Assembly: GCF_001297015.1 (NCBI RefSeq)
Contig: NZ_LIGE01000029.1
Span: 86,214 to 150,213 of the forward strand
Length of the DNA stretch: 64,000 bases
From: Pseudomonas sp. RIT-PI-r
GTDB taxonomy: Bacteria; Pseudomonadota; Gammaproteobacteria; Pseudomonadales; Pseudomonadaceae
Direction of reading: 5' to 3'
The notes under the pieces are model-generated. The model had not been told where the DNA came from and did not search any database. It saw nothing but the letters and a program-made list of their open reading frames with translations. Positions 26,019 to 34,839 of this stretch are shown one piece after another; the stretch's first letter is position 1, and each line of letters starts with the position of its first letter. The position numbers and the translations under genes were made by a program.

Positions 26019-26504
26019 ATGAGTAGTCAGGCGACGAATGCAAAAGGTTCTGAAGATCCGATCCTGCAATGGGTTACCTTCAAACTGGATAACGAAACCT
26101 ACGGCATCAACGTGATGCGCGTGCAGGAAGTGCTGCGCTACACCGAGATCGCTCCGGTGCCGGGCGCGCCAAGCTATGTGCTGGGCATCATCAACCTGCG
26201 CGGTAACGTGGTCACCGTGATCGACACCCGCCAGCGCTTCGGCCTGAACAGCGGCGAGATCAGTGACAACACCCGTATCGTCATCATCGAAGCCGACAAG
26301 CAAGTCGTTGGCATCATGGTCGACAGCGTGGCCGAAGTGGTTTACCTGCGTCAGTCGGAAATCGAGACCGCGCCGAACGTCGGTAACGAAGAGTCGGCCA
26401 AGTTCATCCAGGGCGTGTGCAACAAGAACAACGAGTTGCTGATCCTGGTCGAGCTGGACAAGATGATGAGCGAAGAAGAATGGTCGGACCTGGAGAATAT
26501 CTGA
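26019..26504 (+). CDS. cheW: Chemotaxis coupling protein CheW
   Basis: Scaffold of 161 residues that links CheA to chemoreceptors. The CheW fold is seen in WVTFKLDNETYGINVMRVQEVL and GIINLRGNVVTVIDTRQRFG. The 90 bp before it contain no gene. It starts at ATG 26019 and its stop abuts the next gene. Confidence 0.97.
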   Translation: MSSQATNAKGSEDPILQWVTFKLDNETYGINVMRVQEVLRYTEIAPVPGAPSYVLGIINLRGNVVTVIDTRQRFGLNSGEISDNTRIVIIEADKQVVGIMVDSVAEVVYLRQSEIETAPNVGNEESAKFIQGVCNKNNELLILVELDKMMSEEEWSDLENI

Positions 26505-26897
26505 TTGATTCTCGAAGTTGCGGTCATTGTCCTGTTCCTATTCTGGGCAGGCACACTGGCAATGTTTGTGTCGTACATCAAGGCGCAAAAAGTGATTGCC
26601 GCACAACAGGCTCAGGGCGATGCGCTGCGTGATCAGCGCATCAAGGACCTGGCCAAACGTGTTGACGATTACCAGAACGGTAATGTGCGCATGGGCGAAG
26701 CGCTGCACGAGTTGCGTGCGGTGGTGAGCCCGTTGCCGGACAAGATCGTTCAGCTGGAACAGCGCGATCCATCGAGCCTGTCATTCGCCCAGGCGGCGAA
26801 ACTGGTGGGCATGGGTGCGAGCGTTGATGAGCTGACTCAGTCGTGTGGGTTGACCCAGGCTGAGGCGGAGTTGATGCGCAAGCTTCACAAGAACTAG
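26505..26897 (+). CDS. DUF2802 membrane-anchored protein
   Basis: A 130-residue protein with one N-terminal membrane helix (VAVIVLFLFWAGTLAMFVSY), a charged helical stretch (about residues 35-70), and a C-terminal segment resembling a small helical DNA/protein-binding fold (FAQAAKLVGMGASVDELTQSCGLTQ). It starts with TTG directly after the cheW stop and is found in this position in other Pseudomonas. Function unknown; a role in motility is suggested only by the operon. Confidence 0.85.
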   Translation: MILEVAVIVLFLFWAGTLAMFVSYIKAQKVIAAQQAQGDALRDQRIKDLAKRVDDYQNGNVRMGEALHELRAVVSPLPDKIVQLEQRDPSSLSFAQAAKLVGMGASVDELTQSCGLTQAEAELMRKLHKN

Positions 26898-26901
26898 CAG
26901 C

Positions 26902-26984
26902 AAGATCAAAAGATCGCAGCCTTCGGCAGCTCCTACATTGGAATGCGTTTTCCTGTAGGAGCTGCCGAAGGCTGCGATCTTTTG
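26902..26984. repeat. REP repeat, class A inverted pair
   Basis: Inverted copies of the class A unit close the chemotaxis operon, between the + strand DUF2802 gene and the convergent minus-strand gene. Probably helps to end transcripts from both sides. Confidence 0.85.
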
Positions 26985-26994
26985 CTTTCAGGGC

Positions 26995-27324
26995 TTAATA
27001 ATCATCCCCACGCTCGGTGACGTCCTTCTCGACCATCGGCGCATTCGGGTCCTGCCCCTCAGGGAATTTGCCATTCAGATTCCACGCAAACGCGATGATC
27101 TCGGCGATCGTCCGGTACAGCTCCTCGGGAATGCTGTCGCCCAGTTCCATCCGCGCCAACAAGCGCACCAACTCGGCGTTCTCATAGATCGGCACTTCGC
27201 AATCGCGAGCAATGCGCAAAATTTCTTCGGCCAGTTCTTCGTCACCCTTGGCAGTGAGCGTCGGCGCGTGGTTGCCGTCATATTTGAGGGCGATGGCCTG
27301 GCGTGGGGCAGTGGAATCGTTCAT
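26995..27324 (-). CDS. FlhB C-terminal-domain-like protein (FlhX/YlqH type)
   Basis: A 109-residue free-standing version of the cytoplasmic tail of FlhB/YscU. It matches the part after the cleavage site: AIALKYDGNHAPTLTAKGDEELAEEI, then IARDCEVPIYENAELVRLL. The NPTH autocleavage motif is absent, as in other stand-alone homologs. It overlaps the FliK-like gene by four bases. In several bacteria such proteins can partly substitute for the FlhB C-terminal domain in substrate switching; whether that holds here is unknown. Confidence 0.88.
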   Translation of the reverse strand: MNDSTAPRQAIALKYDGNHAPTLTAKGDEELAEEILRIARDCEVPIYENAELVRLLARMELGDSIPEELYRTIAEIIAFAWNLNGKFPEGQDPNAPMVEKDVTERGDDY

Positions 27325-28895
27325 GCGGTTTCGTCGACCCAGCGATGTTCGAGACGGGTTTGGTTGCCTTGCGGCGGGGGGCCGAGATGGCAGTCGATGG
27401 CGCCGGCGTTCAACCCGCGATCAAGCAGGCGCTGGCGCAGGGCGAACAGGTTGTTTTCGATCAGGTCAGCGGTGTACGGCCGTTCGGCCCCCAGTTGGCT
27501 CGACAGGCTGCCAGCGATCAACTGCGCCTGAATCTGCATCGGCCCGAGCGGCTCCATGTCGAATGCGAGGTCTACACGCCACAGTTGCTGTTTCGGCTCG
27601 CGCTCATCGCGACGCTCGTTCGGTTGCGGTTCGCGCTCCGGCGCTTCTTCACGCTGGGACTTGACCTGCAGCGGCACGATGTCTTGCAGGTTGCGCATGG
27701 GGATTTCCAGTTGCCAGGTGCTGAGCAGGCGTCCGTCGTCGGTGACGCCGGTCTGTTCCAGGCTCGACAGCTGATGGCTCTGCAGGCGCGAAACCGCAGC
27801 GGCGGCCAGTCGCAGCAATTGTTCCAGATCGCCTTCGCCGTCCAGACTTTGCAGCAAGCGCTCGGGCAGGGGGAAGCTGCTTGGTACGGGTTTCGCGCTG
27901 ACCTGACCGAGCATGCCGAGGGCGTTGCGGACGAAACTCGGCAGCGCTGGCGCCAGGGTGTTGGCGGCGATGATCGCGTTGAAACTGGTGCTGCTCGGCA
28001 GGCCCGGGGTCAGTTGCGCGATCAGCTTGAGCAGATCGGCTTTCATGTCCGGGGCCAGCGTCGGGGTTTGTCCGGTCAGCAGTTTGGCTTCGAGGAACGC
28101 GCCGCTGTTGGCCAGCGCCAGTGCGACGCCTTTGGCGGTGCTCAGTTGTTGCACGTCCGGGAGGCTGGCAAGGAGTTTGTCGACCACCGCGCGTAAATCC
28201 TGCGATGTCTGATCGGTATCGCTCGGCAGATTCTGCAAAGCATTCAGCAACCCTGTCAGGGATGCCTGACGACTTTGCTGGCCGAGCAGTTGCTGACTGA
28301 CGGCCAGTTGTTCCTGGCGGCTGCTCATGGGCAGGAATTTCAGGGTTTGTGTATCTTCGACCAATGCCGACAGCAGGGTGCCAATGCGCAGCGGCTGCGG
28401 GCTGTCGATGGTCAGCGTGCTGCCGCTCTGTGCGGTGTTGAGCAGACTGACCAATGAGCGAAACACTGCTGCTTGCCCCGGCGTCTGTGGCAGCGCCTGC
28501 GAGGTCAGCACTTTGCCTTGCAGCAGCGTGCCGACCGGCAATTGCGCGGTGTCGATGCGGGTGAGGGCGGCGACGCTGCTGGCAATCGCTTGCTGCACGG
28601 TAATCGCCAGGTTGCCCGCCGAGGGCTGAGTGATCGCCAGACTGGTGCCTTGCGGCAACGGCAGGTTGCTGGTCGCTTGCACGGTGGTCTGGCGGCCGCC
28701 GTCGACAGTCACCTTGAGCAATAACTGAAAGGTCTGATCCGCCTGTTTGAGCGACAACACCTCAGCCTTGGCGCTTTGCCCGGCGCCGATCAAGCCCTCG
28801 ACCGGTGTCAGCAGCTTGAGCAGTTCACCCACCTGCGGGCGAACCGTCGCCGGGGTGGTGGGCGGGAGCGGGAGGATGTTCATTTCGCCTGTCAT
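27321..28895 (-). CDS. FliK-like protein (hook-length control C-terminal domain)
   Basis: About 524 residues, Leu/Gln-rich. The C-terminal ~100 residues resemble the FliK Flg_hook domain (LWRVDLAFDMEPLGPMQIQAQL, then the SSQLGAERPYTADLIENNL region). The N-terminal part is long and variable, as in rulers. ATG 28895 gives MTGEMNILPLPP; ATG 28883 is an alternative with better spacing. Co-transcribed with the FlhB-tail-like gene, which is exactly the partner FliK contacts, so the two form a matched accessory pair separate from fliK and flhB. Confidence 0.82.
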   Translation of the reverse strand: MTGEMNILPLPPTTPATVRPQVGELLKLLTPVEGLIGAGQSAKAEVLSLKQADQTFQLLLKVTVDGGRQTTVQATSNLPLPQGTSLAITQPSAGNLAITVQQAIASSVAALTRIDTAQLPVGTLLQGKVLTSQALPQTPGQAAVFRSLVSLLNTAQSGSTLTIDSPQPLRIGTLLSALVEDTQTLKFLPMSSRQEQLAVSQQLLGQQSRQASLTGLLNALQNLPSDTDQTSQDLRAVVDKLLASLPDVQQLSTAKGVALALANSGAFLEAKLLTGQTPTLAPDMKADLLKLIAQLTPGLPSSTSFNAIIAANTLAPALPSFVRNALGMLGQVSAKPVPSSFPLPERLLQSLDGEGDLEQLLRLAAAAVSRLQSHQLSSLEQTGVTDDGRLLSTWQLEIPMRNLQDIVPLQVKSQREEAPEREPQPNERRDEREPKQQLWRVDLAFDMEPLGPMQIQAQLIAGSLSSQLGAERPYTADLIENNLFALRQRLLDRGLNAGAIDCHLGPPPQGNQTRLEHRWVDETA

Positions 28896-28924
28896 ACGCG
28901 GACACAACCTGAGGAAAATGCACT

Positions 28925-28952
28925 CTTGAGAGTAAGGCACGCCATGTATAAT
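28925..28952 (+). promoter_or_regulatory. Probable sigma-70 promoter of the ccm operon
   Basis: CTTGAG at 28925-28930 and a perfect TATAAT at 28947-28952 are spaced 16 bp. The ccmA start is about 140 bp further on. The leader holds no gene I can support. Confidence 0.55.
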
Positions 28953-29092
28953 GCCGCCCGTCTTGCGCTTCGAATAAAAAACATAGCAATTGTTTGACCC
29001 AGCTCTCTGGATCGAGCCGTCAATGCATTTATGCTGCACCTCTTTAACGGCCGCGCCAGAGCCGACTTGAACCGTATAAGGCCCGTGATCCC

Positions 29093-29728
29093 TTGACCAG
29101 TCCTGTCCTGCAAACCGTTGCCCTCGCGTGTGAGCGTGATCTGCGGCTGCTCTTCGAAAATCTCGAATTGAGACTCGCCAGTGGCGATATGGTGCAGATC
29201 AGCGGGCCCAACGGCAGCGGTAAAACCAGTTTATTGCGTTTGCTGGCCGGGTTGATGCAGCCGACCGACGGTCAGGTCCTGCTCAATGGCCGGCCGCTGA
29301 CCGAACAGCGCAGCGAACTTGCACGCAACCTGCTGTGGATCGGCCACGCCGCCGGGATCAAGGATCTACTGACCCCGGAAGAGAACCTCTCCTGGCTCTG
29401 CGCCCTGCATCATCCCGCCGAACGCGACGCCATCTGGCAAGCCTTGGCAGCAGTAGGATTGCGCGGTTTCGAAGATGTTCCCTGCCACAGTCTTTCTGCC
29501 GGTCAGCAACGCCGCGTGGCGCTGGCGCGCCTGTATCTGGACAGCCCGCCGCTGTGGATTCTCGATGAGCCGTTTACCGCCCTCGACAAGCAGGGCGTGG
29601 CGCAACTCGAAGAACATCTGGCCGGACACTGTGAGCGCGGCGGTCTGGTGGTCTTGACCACGCACCACACACTGAGCCGGATGCCGGCCGGTTATCGCGA
29701 CATCGATCTGGGGAACTGGGCAGTATGA
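29093..29728 (+). CDS. ccmA: Haem exporter ATP-binding protein CcmA
   Basis: ATPase of the CcmABCD complex that releases haem-loaded CcmE during cytochrome c maturation. The 211-residue ABC domain has Walker A GPNGSGKTS, signature LSAGQQRRVALA and Walker B LWILDEPF. TTG start; the first residues MTSPVLQTVALACERD resemble Pseudomonas CcmA. The stop overlaps ccmB. Confidence 0.96.
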   Translation: MTSPVLQTVALACERDLRLLFENLELRLASGDMVQISGPNGSGKTSLLRLLAGLMQPTDGQVLLNGRPLTEQRSELARNLLWIGHAAGIKDLLTPEENLSWLCALHHPAERDAIWQALAAVGLRGFEDVPCHSLSAGQQRRVALARLYLDSPPLWILDEPFTALDKQGVAQLEEHLAGHCERGGLVVLTTHHTLSRMPAGYRDIDLGNWAV

Positions 29729-30393
29729 GTGTGTTTGGCCTGCTGGTTGCCCGTGAATCCCGACTGCTGTTTCGCCGCCCGGCGGAACTCGCCAATCCGC
29801 TGATTTTTTTCGCTATCGTCATTGCTTTGTTCCCGCTGGCCGTCGGCCCGGAAACTCAAGTGTTGCAAAACCTGTCCCCCGGGTTAGTCTGGGTGGCGGC
29901 GCTTTTGTCGGTCCTGCTCTCGCTGGACGGGCTTTTCCGCAGTGATTTCGAAGACGGCTCCCTGGAACAGTGGGTCCTTTCGTCGCACCCGCTGCCACTT
30001 CTGGTCTTGGCCAAGGTGCTGGCACACTGGCTTTTCTCCGGTCTGGCTCTGGTTTTGCTCTCACCCTTGCTGGCGTTGATGCTCGGTTTGCCCGTCGCCT
30101 GCCTGCCGGTTTTGCTGCTTTCGTTGTTGTTGGGCACACCAGTGCTGAGCTTGCTCGGCGCGGTGGGCGCGGCATTGACGGTCGGTTTGAAACGTGGCGG
30201 CCTGTTGCTGGCGCTGCTGATTCTGCCGTTGTACATCCCGGTGTTGATCCTCGGCAGTGGCGCCTTGCAGGCCGCCCTCCAAGGCATGCCGGCGACCGGG
30301 TATCTGCTGTGGCTTGGTAGCCTGACCGCTCTGGCGATCACCCTGACACCCTTTGCAATAGCCGCTGGCCTGAAGATCAGCGTCGGCGAATAA
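29725..30393 (+). CDS. ccmB: Haem exporter membrane protein CcmB
   Basis: Integral membrane partner of CcmA, 222 residues, with about six hydrophobic helices. The early motif LLVARESRLLFRRPAELANPL is characteristic of CcmB. ATGA overlap with ccmA. A 73-bp gap before ccmC carries no gene. Confidence 0.96.
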   Translation: MSVFGLLVARESRLLFRRPAELANPLIFFAIVIALFPLAVGPETQVLQNLSPGLVWVAALLSVLLSLDGLFRSDFEDGSLEQWVLSSHPLPLLVLAKVLAHWLFSGLALVLLSPLLALMLGLPVACLPVLLLSLLLGTPVLSLLGAVGAALTVGLKRGGLLLALLILPLYIPVLILGSGALQAALQGMPATGYLLWLGSLTALAITLTPFAIAAGLKISVGE

Positions 30394-30466
30394 TGAGGTC
30401 TGATCATTTTTTGATCAGTAAAGACCCTGGCTCTTCATAGCGAAGAGCATCCGTGATGGAAACAGT

Positions 30467-31222
30467 ATGAACTGGACCTGGTTTCACAAGCTCGGCTCGC
30501 CCAAGTGGTTCTACGGCATCAGCAGCAAGTTCCTGCCGTGGTTGAGCATCGCAGCGTTGCTGCTGATTGGCGTCGGCGTCGTTTGGGGCCTGGGCTTCGC
30601 GCCGCCGGATTATCAGCAAGGCAACAGTTTTCGCATCATCTACATCCACGTACCCGCCGCGATGCTCGCTCAGTCGATCTACGTGATGCTGGCGGTTTGC
30701 GGTGTGGGGGGGCTGGTGGGGAAAATGAAACTGGCCGACGTCGCCCTGCAGGGCGCCGCACCGGTCGGCGCGTGGGTGACCGCCGTGGCGCTGGTCACCG
30801 GGGCGATCTGGGGGAAGCCGACCTGGGGCTCGTGGTGGGTCTGGGACGCGCGCCTGACCTCGATGCTGATTCTGCTGTTCCTGTATTTCGGCGTGATCGC
30901 GCTGGGCAATGCCATCAGCAACCGTGACAGCGCCGCCAAGGCCTGCGCGGTGCTGGCCATCGTCGGTGTGATCAACATCCCGATCATCAAATATTCGGTG
31001 GAGTGGTGGAACACCCTGCACCAGGGCGCGACCTTCACCCTCACGGAAAAACCGGCGATGCCCGCCGAGATGTGGCTGCCGCTGTTGCTGACCGTGCTGG
31101 GTTTCTACTGCTTCTTCGGCACCGTGCTGTTGCTGCGCATGCGCCTCGAAGTACTCAAGCGCGAAGCCCGCGCCAGTTGGGTGAAAGAACAAGTGCAGCG
31201 CAGCCTGGAGGCCGCTCGATGA
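30467..31222 (+). CDS. ccmC: Haem chaperone-loading protein CcmC
   Basis: Membrane protein of 251 residues that loads haem onto CcmE in the periplasm. The tryptophan-rich WWD motif is GKPTWGSWWVWDARLTSML, and haem-ligand histidines are expected in the flanking loops (IIYIHVPAA; NTLHQGATF). Six membrane helices. Its stop overlaps ccmD. Confidence 0.97.
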   Translation: MNWTWFHKLGSPKWFYGISSKFLPWLSIAALLLIGVGVVWGLGFAPPDYQQGNSFRIIYIHVPAAMLAQSIYVMLAVCGVGGLVGKMKLADVALQGAAPVGAWVTAVALVTGAIWGKPTWGSWWVWDARLTSMLILLFLYFGVIALGNAISNRDSAAKACAVLAIVGVINIPIIKYSVEWWNTLHQGATFTLTEKPAMPAEMWLPLLLTVLGFYCFFGTVLLLRMRLEVLKREARASWVKEQVQRSLEAAR

Positions 31223-31395
31223 GTTTTGCTTCATTCGGCGACTTCCTCGCCATGGGCCATCATGGCCTGTATGTCTGGTCGGCCTATGGCATCTGTCTGG
31301 CGGTGCTGGCTTTCAACGTGGCGGCGCCGATCCTGGCCCGCAAGCGGTATCTGCAACAAGAGGCGCGTCGTCTGCGCCGGGAGAACGGCAAGTGA
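31219..31395 (+). CDS. ccmD: Haem exporter protein CcmD
   Basis: A 58-residue single-helix membrane protein (VWSAYGICLAVLAFNVAAP) with a basic cytoplasmic tail. It is required to release holo-CcmE from CcmABC. It overlaps ccmC and ccmE by four bases each. Confidence 0.95.
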   Translation: MSFASFGDFLAMGHHGLYVWSAYGICLAVLAFNVAAPILARKRYLQQEARRLRRENGK

Positions 31396-31847
31396 ATCCG
31401 CTGCGCAAGAAACGTCTGATCATCATTCTGGCCATTCTGGTCGGGGTCGGCGCTGCCGTCGGTTTGGCCCTCAGCGCCCTGCAGCAGAACATCAATCTGT
31501 TCTACACCCCGACCCAGATCGCCAATGGCGAAGCACCGCAAGACACGCGGATCCGCGCTGGCGGCATGGTTGAGGCCGGCTCGTTGCAACGCTCGCCGGA
31601 TTCGCTCGACGTCAAATTCGTCGTCACCGACTTCAACAAATCCGTGACCATCGCCTATCGCGGCATCCTCCCGGATCTGTTCCGCGAAGGGCAGGGCATT
31701 GTGGCGCTGGGCAAGATCAACGCCGATGGCGTAGTGGTAGCCGATGAAGTGCTGGCCAAGCACGACGAGAAGTACATGCCGCCGGAAGTGACCAAAGCCT
31801 TGAAAGACAGCGGTCAATCCGCACCAATGCCTGCAAAGGAGGGTTGA
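31392..31847 (+). CDS. ccmE: Periplasmic haem chaperone CcmE
   Basis: Membrane-anchored beta-barrel haem chaperone of 151 residues. The N-terminal anchor (LIIILAILVGVGAAVGLAL) is followed by the OB-like domain. The covalent haem-binding histidine is in AKHDEKYMPPEV, matching the family H-x3-Y motif. It overlaps ccmD. Confidence 0.97.
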   Translation: MNPLRKKRLIIILAILVGVGAAVGLALSALQQNINLFYTPTQIANGEAPQDTRIRAGGMVEAGSLQRSPDSLDVKFVVTDFNKSVTIAYRGILPDLFREGQGIVALGKINADGVVVADEVLAKHDEKYMPPEVTKALKDSGQSAPMPAKEG

Positions 31848-31850
31848 TCG

Positions 31851-33839
31851 ATGACGTCGGCGATTTTTATTCCTGAGTTGGGCCACCTGGCGATGATTCT
31901 GGCGCTGTGCTTTGCGCTGGTGCAGGCCGTGGTGCCATTGGTTGGGGCATGGCGCGGTGACCGTTTCTGGATGAGTCTGGCCCAGCCGGCCGCATGGGGG
32001 CAGTTTGCCTTTTTGCTGTTCGCGTTCGGCATTCTGACCTACGCGTTCATGACCGACGACTTCTCCGTCGCCTATGTGGCCAACAACTCCAACACCGCGT
32101 TGCCGTGGTATTACAAATTCAGTGCGGTGTGGGGCGCCCATGAAGGGTCGTTGCTGCTGTGGGCCCTGATCCTCGGCGGCTGGACCTTCGCGGTGTCGGT
32201 GTTCTCCCGACAGTTGCCGCAAGTCATGCTGGCGCGGGTGCTGGCGGTGATGGGCATGATCAGCACCGGTTTCCTGCTGTTCCTGATTCTCACGTCCAAC
32301 CCGTTCAAACGTATCCTGCCGCAAATGCCCAGTAACGGCGCTGACCTCAATCCACTGTTGCAAGACATCGGCTTGATCGTGCACCCGCCGATGTTGTACA
32401 TGGGTTACGTCGGTTTTTCGGTAGCCTTCGCTTTCGCCATCGCCGCGTTGATGGGCGGTCGTCTTGATGCGGCGTGGGCACGCTGGTCGCGTCCATGGAC
32501 CATCGTCGCCTGGGCCTTCCTCGGCATCGGCATCACCCTCGGTTCGTGGTGGGCCTATTACGAACTCGGCTGGGGCGGTTGGTGGTTCTGGGACCCGGTG
32601 GAGAACGCCTCGTTCATGCCATGGCTGGTCGGCACCGCGCTGATCCACTCGCTGGCGGTCACGGAAAAACGTGGCGTGTTCAAGAGCTGGACGGTGTTGC
32701 TGGCGATTGCCGCGTTCTCACTGAGCCTGCTCGGGACGTTCCTCGTACGTTCCGGTGTACTGACCTCAGTGCACGCGTTTGCCTCCGATCCCGAGCGCGG
32801 CGTGTTTATCCTGATCTTCCTGTTGTTTGTGGTCGGCGGCTCGCTGACGCTGTTCGCCCTGCGCGCACCGGTCGTGAAGAGTCAGGTCGGCTTCAACCTG
32901 TGGTCGCGGGAAACCCTGCTGCTGGGCAACAACCTGGTGCTGGTGGTGGCCGCGTCGATGATTCTGCTGGGCACGCTGTACCCGCTGATTCTCGATGCCC
33001 TCAGCGGCGCCAAGATGTCGGTCGGCCCACCGTACTTCAACGCGCTGTTCATTCCGTTGATGGCGCTGCTGATGCTGGTCATGGCGGTCGGCGTGATCGT
33101 CCGTTGGAAGGACACGCCGGTGAAGTGGCTGGCCGGCATGCTCACGCCAGTGCTGCTCGGCAGCGTCGCGCTGGCGGTGGTTGCCGGTGTCGCTTATGGC
33201 GATTTCAATTGGGCAGTGATCGCGACTTTCCTGCTCGCCGCATGGGTGTTGCTCGCCGGTGTACGCGACATTTTCGACAAGACTCGCCACAAGGGCCTGA
33301 TCAAAGGCCTGCCGACCCTGACCCGCAGTTATTGGGGCATGCAGATCGCCCACCTCGGCATCGCCGTGTGTGCGCTGGGCGTGGTGTTGTCGAGTCAGAA
33401 CAGTGCCGAACGCGATCTGCGTCTGGCGCCGGGCGAGTCGATGGACCTGGCCGGTTATCACTTCGTCTTCGAAGGCGCCAAGCACTTCGAAGGGCCGAAC
33501 TTCACTTCCGACAAAGGCACGATTCGGGTCATTCGTGACGGCAAGGAAGTCAGCGTGCTGCACCCGGAAAAACGTCTGTACACCGTGCAGAACTCGGTGA
33601 TGACCGAAGCGGGCATCGACGCCGGTTTCACTCGTGACTTGTATGTCGCATTGGGCGAGCCGCTGGACAACGGCGCGTGGGCGGTTCGGGTGCACGTTAA
33701 ACCGTTCGTGCGCTGGATCTGGTTCGGCGGTCTGCTCACCGGGTTCGGTGGTTTGCTGGCGGCGCTGGATCGACGTTATCGGGTCAAGGTGAAAGCCAAG
33801 GTGCGTGAAGCCCTGGGCATGACGGGAGCGGCTGCATGA
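31851..33839 (+). CDS. ccmF: Haem lyase subunit CcmF
   Basis: Large multi-helix membrane protein of 662 residues, the core of the CcmFGHI synthetase that joins haem to apocytochrome c. The WWD domain reads GWGGWWFWDPVENASFMPW. The late periplasmic domain (LRLAPGESMDLAGYHFVF) is intact. It overlaps ccmG. Confidence 0.97.
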   Translation: MTSAIFIPELGHLAMILALCFALVQAVVPLVGAWRGDRFWMSLAQPAAWGQFAFLLFAFGILTYAFMTDDFSVAYVANNSNTALPWYYKFSAVWGAHEGSLLLWALILGGWTFAVSVFSRQLPQVMLARVLAVMGMISTGFLLFLILTSNPFKRILPQMPSNGADLNPLLQDIGLIVHPPMLYMGYVGFSVAFAFAIAALMGGRLDAAWARWSRPWTIVAWAFLGIGITLGSWWAYYELGWGGWWFWDPVENASFMPWLVGTALIHSLAVTEKRGVFKSWTVLLAIAAFSLSLLGTFLVRSGVLTSVHAFASDPERGVFILIFLLFVVGGSLTLFALRAPVVKSQVGFNLWSRETLLLGNNLVLVVAASMILLGTLYPLILDALSGAKMSVGPPYFNALFIPLMALLMLVMAVGVIVRWKDTPVKWLAGMLTPVLLGSVALAVVAGVAYGDFNWAVIATFLLAAWVLLAGVRDIFDKTRHKGLIKGLPTLTRSYWGMQIAHLGIAVCALGVVLSSQNSAERDLRLAPGESMDLAGYHFVFEGAKHFEGPNFTSDKGTIRVIRDGKEVSVLHPEKRLYTVQNSVMTEAGIDAGFTRDLYVALGEPLDNGAWAVRVHVKPFVRWIWFGGLLTGFGGLLAALDRRYRVKVKAKVREALGMTGAAA

Positions 33840-34372
33840 GACGTTGGTTGATGCTGGTGCCACTGGCGATTTTCCTGCTGGTGGCGGTATTTCTTTATCG
33901 CGGTCTGTACCTCGATCCGGCGGAGTTGCCGTCGGCGATGATCAACAAGCCGTTCCCGGAGTTTTCCCTGCCAAACGTGCAGGGCGACAAGAGCCTGACC
34001 AAGGCCGACATTCTCGGCAAACCGGCGCTGGTCAACGTCTGGGGCACCTGGTGCATTTCCTGCCGGGTCGAGCATCCGGTGCTGAACAAACTCGCCGAGC
34101 GCGGCGTGGTGATCTACGGCATCAACTACAAGGACACCAATGCCGATGCCTTGAAGTGGCTGGCCGAATTCCACAATCCGTACGTGCTGGACATTCGTGA
34201 CGACGAAGGCTCGCTGGGCCTCAATCTCGGTGTCTACGGCGCGCCGGAGACCTTCTTCATCGACGCCAAGGGCATCATCCGCGACAAGTATGTCGGCGTG
34301 ATCGACGAGCAGGTCTGGCGCGAAAAACTCGCGGCCAAGTATCAGGCGCTGGTCGATGAGGCCAAGCCATGA
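33836..34372 (+). CDS. ccmG: Thiol:disulfide interchange protein CcmG (DsbE)
   Basis: Membrane-tethered thioredoxin-like protein of 178 residues that reduces apocytochrome or CcmH disulfides. An N-terminal anchor precedes the active site WGTWCISCRVEHP (WCxxC). The GAPETFFIDAKG strand with cis-Pro is in place. Overlaps both neighbours. Confidence 0.96.
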   Translation: MRRWLMLVPLAIFLLVAVFLYRGLYLDPAELPSAMINKPFPEFSLPNVQGDKSLTKADILGKPALVNVWGTWCISCRVEHPVLNKLAERGVVIYGINYKDTNADALKWLAEFHNPYVLDIRDDEGSLGLNLGVYGAPETFFIDAKGIIRDKYVGVIDEQVWREKLAAKYQALVDEAKP

Positions 34373-34839
34373 AGCGCTTTATGGCTGCGCTGGTATTGGG
34401 TTTGAGTCTGGTCGGTGTTGCCCATGCCGCCATCGACACCTACGAGTTCGCCAAAGAAGGCGACCGTGAGCGTTTCCGCGAGCTGACCAAAGAGCTGCGC
34501 TGCCCCAAGTGCCAGAACCAGGACATCGCTGACTCCAACGCGCCGATTGCCGCCGACCTGCGCAAAGAGATTTTCCGCATGCTCGGCGAGGGCAAGGACA
34601 ATCAGCAGATCATCGATTTCATGGTCGATCGCTACGGTGATTTCGTCCGCTACAAACCGGCGCTCAACGCCAAGACTGCGCTGCTGTGGTTCGGCCCGGC
34701 CGGCCTGCTGCTCGGTGGTCTGGTGGTGATCGCGGTGATCGTCCGCCGTCGTCGCGGTCAGCGCGCCGAAACTCCGCAAGCGCTGTCCAGCGAAGAGCGT
34801 CAGCGCCTCGACCAACTGTTGGATAAAAACCAAGAATGA
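34369..34839 (+). CDS. ccmH: Cytochrome c maturation protein CcmH
   Basis: Periplasmic thiol-redox protein of 156 residues. A signal peptide (up to VAHA) is followed by the conserved LRCPKCQNQDIADSNAPIA motif, then one membrane helix. This is the short CcmH form; the TPR part is the separate ccmI gene. Confidence 0.96.
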   Translation: MKRFMAALVLGLSLVGVAHAAIDTYEFAKEGDRERFRELTKELRCPKCQNQDIADSNAPIAADLRKEIFRMLGEGKDNQQIIDFMVDRYGDFVRYKPALNAKTALLWFGPAGLLLGGLVVIAVIVRRRRGQRAETPQALSSEERQRLDQLLDKNQE

